A stretch of DNA of 64,000 bases from Combretum micranthum (lineage: Eukaryota > Streptophyta > Magnoliopsida > Myrtales > Combretaceae). Under the pieces are notes generated by a model. That model was not told the DNA's origin. It saw only the letters and a program-made list of their open reading frames with translations, and made no database searches. Location: contig JAMXBD010001589.1 in the NCBI GenBank assembly GCA_024138025.1, positions 272,746 to 336,745 of the forward strand, read 5' to 3'. Position 1 is the stretch's first letter. Every line of letters begins with the position of its first letter. Positions 57,323-64,000 of the stretch are shown here, in pieces. The position numbers were made by a program, and so were the translations under genes.

Positions 57323-58670
57323 GATGACTAGTGTGCTTCCTAAGATTGCAATATTTTTGTTGGTCGTAGATAATTATCCAATCCTTCTAAGAAATATTTA
57401 AGGGTTACAAAATGTTCAATTTTTTCCCCACCCAACACGACATAAAAAATCCAACCATATGATGTTGGGATATTAAGAACTTCAAGGTTCACTATTGTAG
57501 GAGATTTTACCATATAATATTGGAAGGCTATGGGTTGGGACAATTTGATCTCACATAGATTATTATTTTAGACGCTATCAATCTTGTAGTCTCAGCTTGG
57601 TCGATAAATGTTCAACAAAAACAATAGCAATTTGGCTCCAACACATGAGATAAAAATAGCCTCAAGAAATTTAAATGAAGAAACTTCTGAAGAAGATATT
57701 CATGATCTTGAGAAAAATGATTATTAATAATTTCGATTATTGTAAAAAAAAGAATGTCAATCACCTATTTAATTACTTGGATGGTAGCAATGAATATTTA
57801 GAGATCAATTGTATCATTTTCTAGAATGCATAAAATCGGTAAAATTGTATATAATCGTGCAAAACCGGTAAAATAGTAAACATATAGAATCATATACCTA
57901 AATTCATAATTTTACATAAAACTTGTATCTAAACATTTTTACATCCATTGATGGCATTATAGCCTAGTGATATATTCTCTAGTTTTTTAAGTGAAAGGTC
58001 CTAGATTCAAATTCCACTTTTCCCATTGTAATGGCTACAAAAAAAAAAAAAAAAAAAAAAAACATTTCTACTCCTATATTGAATTGAACACGATTTAAAT
58101 TTATACTTAAATTAAGTTTGATTTGAGTTTATGTCTCAATATTATTTGATTAAACTAAAAATATTTTTGTGAATAGAATTAGTCTAAATTTATTAATTAA
58201 GTTTTATTTTAATTTATTGAGTGTAAATCACAAGTTGAGCGTTGCCAGGGAAAAAAAAAACCCACAAGTTGAGCTGGAATTTTAAATTCTAATATAAAAT
58301 TAAAGCTTTTAACTTTTAAATCGAGCTTAAACTTAATATACTATATTTTGTTTACATTTCTACAATCCTATCAATGGATCGTCCAATTAACTATCTAATT
58401 GTTAAAATAAATATAATAATTAAAATATTAACTATTGTAATGGTTTTATGATATGTACCATTAGATAATGATAGATTGGTCCCGTCAAAATTAATGATGG
58501 ATTCATAGAATTTCTCTTTGTTTATTAAACTTTTATGATCCTATTGTTACTTGATCATTAAAATAAATATGATAATTAATACATTGATTATTTTTTAAGT
58601 AAATATATTAATTATTTAAGTAATATGATCATATTAAGTATGAATTTGAACTGCTAAATAATTTATGAAA
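57323..58670. other. intergenic DNA with an unrecognised minus-strand ORF
   Basis: The minus-strand ORF 57340-57543 (67 codons, including VLNIPTSYGWIFYVVLGGEK and LEGLDNYLRP) has protein-like composition and lies just upstream, in the minus-strand sense, of the duplicated 165-bp unit. The two may be exons of one decayed gene of unknown family. 57960-58070 includes a poly(A) tract. 58380-58620 shares GTTAAAATAAATATAATAATTA-like words with the duplicated blocks at 30330 and 44380. Confidence 0.35.
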
Positions 58671-60769
58671 AGTTAAACTCGTAATAAAAGATGGTAGTTT
58701 TACCTCATTTCACTATAGACATTGTAATGAACTTTCTACCGTCAAATTCAATAAAAGCTTGCGTGTCTTCGGACAAAGCAAAAGAGCATTATTCGAATCA
58801 AGGGCTGCCGACGTGTGCATTACTTCCATTTCACGTTTCCAAGATTACGGATATTGCTCAAGTAATGTTATAAAGGAGACCGTAAATGTGGGTTTTTGCT
58901 TGGTATTTGCACGTGGATGCCGTGTGATGAGTATAAAGTTACAAGTGACCTTATAGGAATGATGTGTGAATGATATTTAAAGAAATAACATAATAGGGAG
59001 AAGAAATAGATAATTTTAATAGTTTAAACATATTCGTGATAAGTGAATGAGTTCTAGAACATCAAACTTACGTTTTTTAGTTGAATGTGAATTCGTTCTT
59101 TGCGTGAGCTTATTAGATATTTGAGAATAAATAATTTATAACAAGCACGATTTCTCTATTCTTTAAAGTTTCTAAAAAGTAATCAATAAGAAAGTATGAT
59201 AAAGTATTTATAGGCTTTTGAGACATGGTGATATATATCAAATCATATTGATGATTAATGAATGGGATTAAGTTTATTCATTCAAGATTATTTGATGAGT
59301 TTGCTATAGGCCCAAAGTCAGCGGGCAGCGATTCACCTTATTGAATATGATCTTGCTTGATAAAGGCTGATTGCAAATGGATCGGTCCAACAATTACAAT
59401 ATCGAGCCCATAAAACCAAATCTCTTTAAAGTGATCCCAATATATAAACTAGATTCCAAAAACTTTGTCTCTCAACTCAAGAAGTTAAACCTAATTATAT
59501 TGAGAATTATTAAGACTTAATTAGTCTTCTACATAGATATATTTAAAAATTTCAAATCCTGGATACCATTACAACAATTCTAAACAAGTAACTAATGTCA
59601 ACTCTTTTGAGTTTAGAGAAAGGTTTTAATAAAATAAGCAGGCCGGCGTGTTAGCAGTTTTTCTAAAAAATGATCTTTTATTATGATAACTTTTCAACAT
59701 AATATAGGTATTTAATTATTATTTATTCCTCGCGTGTTAACATTGATAAATAATTTTTTATTTTTTACAAGAGATTACAAAGTGGAATCTTCTTAAATTT
59801 TCTTGTTGGAAGAATTAAGAATTCTTACCGAAACAAAGTACCAACAAGATACACGGAACATTAAATTACACGCGAGGAGTCGCACTCCCAATTTACATTA
59901 CTTTGATTCACGATCCATGCAGGAACAAGAAACTCAGATGAATTGACACCAACGTCAAATGACCTCCAGTCCTCCCATCACTTCACTCGCCTTTATCAGT
60001 CGTGAACCACACTTGCTTGTCCTGACTAAAACACGTGGAGGATATTTTTGTACAATCGAACACACTCCCCAGCACACATACTATTAACCCAATCCAATCG
60101 CCTCAAGGCCCCGGAATCCTTGCGAAATTACCAAATCACCCCCTTTTAGGGCCACGTAAGCAAAAGATATCCACTTTTCATTTGGGACGATTTTACGATT
60201 CAATGATGGTTTTAAACTTTTAATGAGACCGATCTTAGTAAATCGTAGAATAGCTCAGATTTTTATCAATCTCATCCAATTATTAAAAAAAAATTATATT
60301 AATTTTTATAATCAATTTAATTATAAAATTATTGATTAAATGGTGCTTAAACTATAAAACAGAATAACCAGTATAAAAAAACTTTTATAATCTTATCATC
60401 TATTGTTTAATAAACTAATGATTTAGATGTTTATAAAAATTAATATAATAAAAATATCTACTATAAGATAATAAATTATAAATTAGACAGCATAAATGAT
60501 TAAAAAATTGGAATTAATAATCTTTTACCCTCAAATATCACAAATGAAAATCTTTGTTCCGAGCAACCAAAATGGGTGTGTTTTAAAGGAGGGTAGTGTT
60601 AACATTATTACTCAAACTTTCAATGCTTTCTCAATTCTATAATAACAAATTTGTGTTATTGAAGCTTTTAATTGCACTTTTATATATTAAAATTATGACA
60701 TCGCTTCTCATGAGTATTTCATCAATACATATTTAATATAAGATTATTCTAGTAAACTTATCGCTTGCT
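58671..60769. other. intergenic DNA with GC-richer unique-looking islands
   Basis: 58690-58950 and 59860-60230 are GC-richer than the surroundings. The second contains CACGCGAGGAGTCGCACTCC, AAACACGTGGAGG (a G-box/ABRE-type CACGTG) and GGGCCACGTAAGC and resembles promoter or leader DNA, but no exon follows. Overlapping short ORFs (58691-58956, 60035-60223) match no family I know. 59285-59420 has repeat-like GGCCCAAAGTCAGCGGGC sequence. Confidence 0.35.
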
Positions 60770-61290
60770 CAAATCTGGTAAAGACTGTCTATGAGTGATT
60801 TGGGCTTCGATTGCAACATGAAGAATGAGGCTTGCAGGATGGAAAATCGGTTAGTGGCTAACCAAGTGTGGGTTTGGTGCGACTACTCCGATACTTAAGT
60901 CAGAGGTTGTTATGACAAAGTTGTAAATTGAACATAAGTAATTAATTGAGTGTGATATTGCCTTTCTCTTAGGAGGCAAACGGGTATTTATGGGTGACCG
61001 ACTTGAAATTTAAGGATGCTATGGGCAAGGAAGCGAGTGGACGATTGACAGTAGTAGTAGAGAACGTGAGGTGGACCCATTGCTCCACTACTGGATATCT
61101 AGTCAGATTGAGCCACCTGTGTCGAGTGGTGAGTCAGGTAAACGTGATTAAGCGAAGGTTGGTGATGCTAGCATAAGGTCAGGCCTTGTACTATAGCATA
61201 CGTCGTCAGGGTCCAGGCTTGGTAGGACGGCCCAATCCACTAGAATATTGGCTCGGCTCAAGTAACCCAAGTTACAATTTAGATCCTCAA
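60770..61290. mobile_element. LTR-retrotransposon-like fragment
   Basis: GC-richer block with GGTGCGACTACTCCGATAC followed by TTAAGTCAGAGG, GGGTATTTATGGGTGACCG and GGACGGCCCAATCCAC, the kind of words found in plant LTRs (the ACTCCGATGCTTAAGTCAG motif class). No second LTR, primer-binding site or protein was found; the ORF 60994-61176 has no domain. Assignment is by resemblance only. Confidence 0.35.
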
Positions 61291-61318
61291 CAAAACTCAA
61301 GATGTAGAAATTTAATGG

Positions 61319-61348
61319 AATATAATATAATATAATATAATATAATAT
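61319..61348. repeat. (TATAA)n pentanucleotide repeat
   Basis: Five full TATAA units plus partial flanking units. Confidence 0.95.
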
Positions 61349-62334
61349 TTAAGAGTTAAAATGCAAATGGTGTTGATTATATGCAGTTGTCCCTACATTT
61401 GTAAAGCAAATAACGACGGTTCAATAATTAAAACATACAATAAATGTAGTATGACAATTTCAGATTTTAACGTATAATATAAAAGGTTACCTCATAATGG
61501 CAATTATTTCAAAAGGTTCATAATTTGACCAAAATAGGATAGTTTATCTCCATTGTATAACATTCATATTTGATCAATTACACTAAAATAATATATATTT
61601 TATATTTATGCTCTGTAATAGCACAAATAAAAATATCATGATTAAAAAAAAAGGGTCATAAGCAAATTTTATTCACAAGTTTGGTAATCCAAAAATAATA
61701 TTTTTCATTTCCTGCAATATATTTTCTGTCCTTTCTTTTTTTTCCCTTCTTTCCACCAAATTCTTGTATATGCACATTTTACAATTTGATAAATTTGAGC
61801 TGATAACACCCAAAAGAAAGAAAATTTTAAGCCAATAACCTGACTAGTGTAGTCTTCCTCAACTGAATTAAATGCCTATATATAATAGAAATAAATGATT
61901 ATGAAGCCGAGAGGAATCCCATATGTAAAAACTTCAAGGTGTATGGTAAACAGAAATAAATAAGCATTTATTTTATACATTAAAGTAATCGGACTATGAA
62001 TTTATATCTTACAGTATATCAATAATTTATAATATTAAATTTATTAAGAAAATTTCATATTTTTTATGTATTTAATTTAAAATCATTTGAAACATTATAT
62101 AAAAAATAGTTATTTTGAACAGTATGTAAACAAAATAGAGGTGGAAAAAAATTATATTTTAAATAAACTCATATACGATAAAATTTTATGTGATACGTCA
62201 ATGATATCAAAGGTTTGCCGATTAAGAGAGAGAAACTGAGAAAGGTGCGTGAGAAAAGGAAAAATCCCCCAAAAAAAAAAAAAAAAGAGAGTAAAGCAGG
62301 ACCCAAGTCCATCCTACGTAACATTTAAGCCTCT
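61349..62334. other. AT-rich DNA upstream of the VAL-like gene, distal promoter region
   Basis: No ORF or repeat of note apart from simple A-runs (62267-62286). The sequence is AT-rich up to about 62200 and then becomes GA/CT-rich. Distal regulatory elements of the VAL-like gene would lie here, but none can be named with confidence. Confidence 0.4.
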
Positions 62335-62342
62335 TATATAAT
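62335..62342 (+). promoter_or_regulatory. TATA box of the VAL-like gene
   Basis: TATATAAT lies just upstream of a CT-rich leader. Transcription would be expected to start around 62365-62375, giving a 5' leader of about 400 nt if it is unspliced. Confidence 0.5.
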
Positions 62343-62404
62343 CCCACGACGCAGATACTTACACACATGTTTTCGATACATACACATAGACATATATACA
62401 TTCG

Positions 62405-62770
62405 CACACTCTCTCTCTTTCTCTCTCTAATCTTCAAACTGCAAACTCAAAACTAAAACCCTCTCTCTCTCTCCATCTGTCTATCGATCGTTCTCTCTCC
62501 TATCGTTTTGCGATTGGAGATCAGCCATAGAAACCGAAAACTCAAACACTTGCCCACTCTCGAACGGCGTCGTTTCTCTGCACTTCCTCTTCGATTTCAA
62601 CCGAATATCGTTCGTATTATATTATATTATAATAATATTATTATTATTATTACTACTACTATTATTATGTGCTGTTTTTGGTCTCTCTCTCTAGTCTCGT
62701 AGTCGTTGTGGAGGTAGAAAGGGGGGAGAGAGAGAGAGAGAGAGAGAGTCGTTTGTGGCTTCCGGTTCGG
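62405..62770 (+). promoter_or_regulatory. 5' leader of the VAL-like gene with CT, ATT and GA microsatellites and a uORF
   Basis: The leader holds CT runs at about 62409-62428 and 62462-62474, an ATT/ACT run at 62612-62667 and a perfect GA run at 62726-62748. A short uORF, ATG 62667 to TAG 62700-62702, encodes 11 residues (MCCFWSLSLVS) and ends 68 nt before the main ATG. Such leaders can modulate translation, and GA runs can bind BPC-type factors; whether either happens here is inference. Confidence 0.6.
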
Positions 62771-62922
62771 ATGTCGGCTGCTGGAGCTGTGGCTTCCGGC
62801 TCCTCGGCTAAGCCTTCTTCCTCGTGTTTCAACCCTGACTGTACGGACACCAAGCCAGATAGGCCGAGGAAAGGCTGGCGCCTCCGTAACGGCGACTACG
62901 CCGAGCTCTGCGATCGATGCGG
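62771..62922 (+). CDS. VAL/HSI2-like B3-domain transcriptional repressor, first coding exon only
   Basis: 50 codons plus two bases, ending GG at a GTAACG donor. After a serine/alanine-rich start, the segment has SCFNPDC (C19, C24), KGWRLRNGDYAELCDRCG (C47, C50) and a conserved GW. This is the N-terminal PHD-like zinc-binding domain of plant VAL proteins, which silence seed-maturation genes (for example LEC1, FUS3 and ABI3 targets) and FLC in the nucleus by binding RY/Sph DNA elements through a downstream B3 domain and recruiting Polycomb. The family continues with a CG-S-x-x-E-type residue stretch in exon 2, then B3, CW zinc finger and EAR motif, all outside the window. The ATG is the first in frame after the upstream uORF; an in-frame open stretch upstream lacks another plausible start. 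VAL2/VAL3 subgroup seems likelier than VAL1 from the N-terminus, but this is not certain. Confidence 0.8.
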
Positions 62923-64000
62923 GTAACGTTTAAACTGCTTCTTCCTCCTTTTAAATTTGAATTTTATCAAATTTATTTATTTATTTTTGTTGTGTTTTAC
63001 TTTGTTGACTGCTCGAAGTAGTTAAGGCTGTTAGTGAGAGATCTTGAGTTTGTTATATGGAAGACATAGAGAGCAAGTTCTAGTTACTTATTTAATGTTG
63101 GTTGATTAGTTAATTAGGTATGCGCTCATACATGGAACTGAATAATAAATGATTAATTAATCATGCAGTTTAGTTAATTGTGGAAAATGTTGTGTTGTCT
63201 CTGAATTTGAAGTTGTAATCGTAGCTCGGAGACCGAGTTCCGTGAGAAATTCGTAATATTGGAGGTTGTTTGTTATGGTCGAGGTTCTTTTATGCTCTTT
63301 TAAGTTCAGTGCTGCCGCGTGGATTATTTTTGTTGAACAATGTGAATGGAATGGAAGCGGATAAGTTTTTGCGGAAAGCAAATGGAGTTGATGATTTATT
63401 TTGGTAAACATAAGTTGACTTGACATTGTTAAGTGATGAGAGTTGTACTACAATGAGTTGGTGCTTTTTTGTACGACTTTTACTTCAAAATGTCTTAAAA
63501 TGTTTTTGATTTGACTGTATCTGTATTGCTTTTTTACTACCTGCAGTAGTATGAAGTAGTAAGGTTATCTCTTTTGGTGATATTGGTCCAAGTATGGAGC
63601 AATGAGATTAAACCAGTACTTTTGCTTGAAGTTTTTAACACTTAGATGATTTTGAAGTATCTTTCTGGAGACAGTTAGGAAATGAAATCTATGAATGTGT
63701 AAGCCAAAATATTTTGGTTTCTAATGGAATTGAAAGCTTAAAGTTTAAACTTACCTAGAGCTCAAGGATTACTCGTTCTTTTTTCCCAGGACCAGGTTTT
63801 TGTTAGTTCATTATATTATAATATTGTGCTTTAAACTTGTATTTGTGCTACTGCAAACATTTGCTTTTCTATTCAAAGTGTTTTTTTATTTTTGGCCAAC
63901 ACTATTCAAAGTGTTTATTCTGTTTCTTTTTTCCTGACGAAAAAAGGAATTTATATTTTATTTACGCTGAATTTATATTTACAATCATTCGATATACAAG
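62923..64000 (+). other. first intron of the VAL-like gene, continuing past the window
   Basis: Starts GTAACG. I found no acceptor followed by sequence that would continue the Cys-Gly of exon 1 into the VAL PHD-like domain, so exon 2 appears to lie beyond 64000. The minus-strand ORF 63157-63426 has no recognisable family. Confidence 0.65.

Noticed and set aside
62508..62702. 64-codon ORF in the VAL leader
   Set aside because: Begins at a non-ATG codon; only the last 11 codons from ATG 62667 are a plausible uORF.

Overview
The window is AT-rich nuclear DNA of a flowering plant, probably a eudicot. The evidence is spliced genes with GT-AG introns, plant-specific gene families (a sphingosine kinase of the SPHK1 type and a VAL-type B3 repressor) and plant transposon classes (hAT, MULE, LINE, copia, MITEs). 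I could not identify the species from the sequence.

Only two host genes are supported. The first is a complete ten-exon sphingosine/long-chain-base kinase gene (CDS 9077-15008, + strand, 476 aa). It has a GC-richer proximal promoter, a nested tandem-repeat block about 290 bp upstream of its start codon and an AATAAA poly(A) signal. The second is the first coding exon of a VAL/HSI2-like B3 repressor gene (62771-62922, + strand), with TATA box, long repeat-rich 5' leader and an 11-codon uORF. The rest of that gene lies beyond the right edge.

The remaining sequence is mainly mobile-element remains. 1-2150: a decayed hAT transposase gene. 4619-5028 and 35992-36429: two hAT MITEs with recognisable 8-bp target duplications. 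25487-26710: a 1.2-kb non-autonomous LTR element with a hammerhead ribozyme motif in each LTR, i.e. a plant retrozyme; an inverted fragment of the same family lies at 17343-17580. 28244-28906: an intact RNase H-like ORF from the 3' end of a LINE. 29751-30875 and 44070-45890: a dispersed direct duplication. 37129-37330: the tail of a copia polyprotein. 49084-51012: ten tandem 194-bp units running into a MITE. 52373-53498 and 54263-56070: two long-TIR Mutator-like elements; the second has a perfect 9-bp target duplication and carries a protein-kinase C-terminal fragment (Pack-MULE). 56993-57322: a 165-bp tandem duplication.

The most notable system is the retrozyme. LTR boundaries, primer-binding site, polypurine tract and two hammerhead motifs exactly 830 bp apart all fall where that class predicts. 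The two ribozyme copies have lost different essential parts. Coordinates of old repeats are approximate, and identities were judged by eye.
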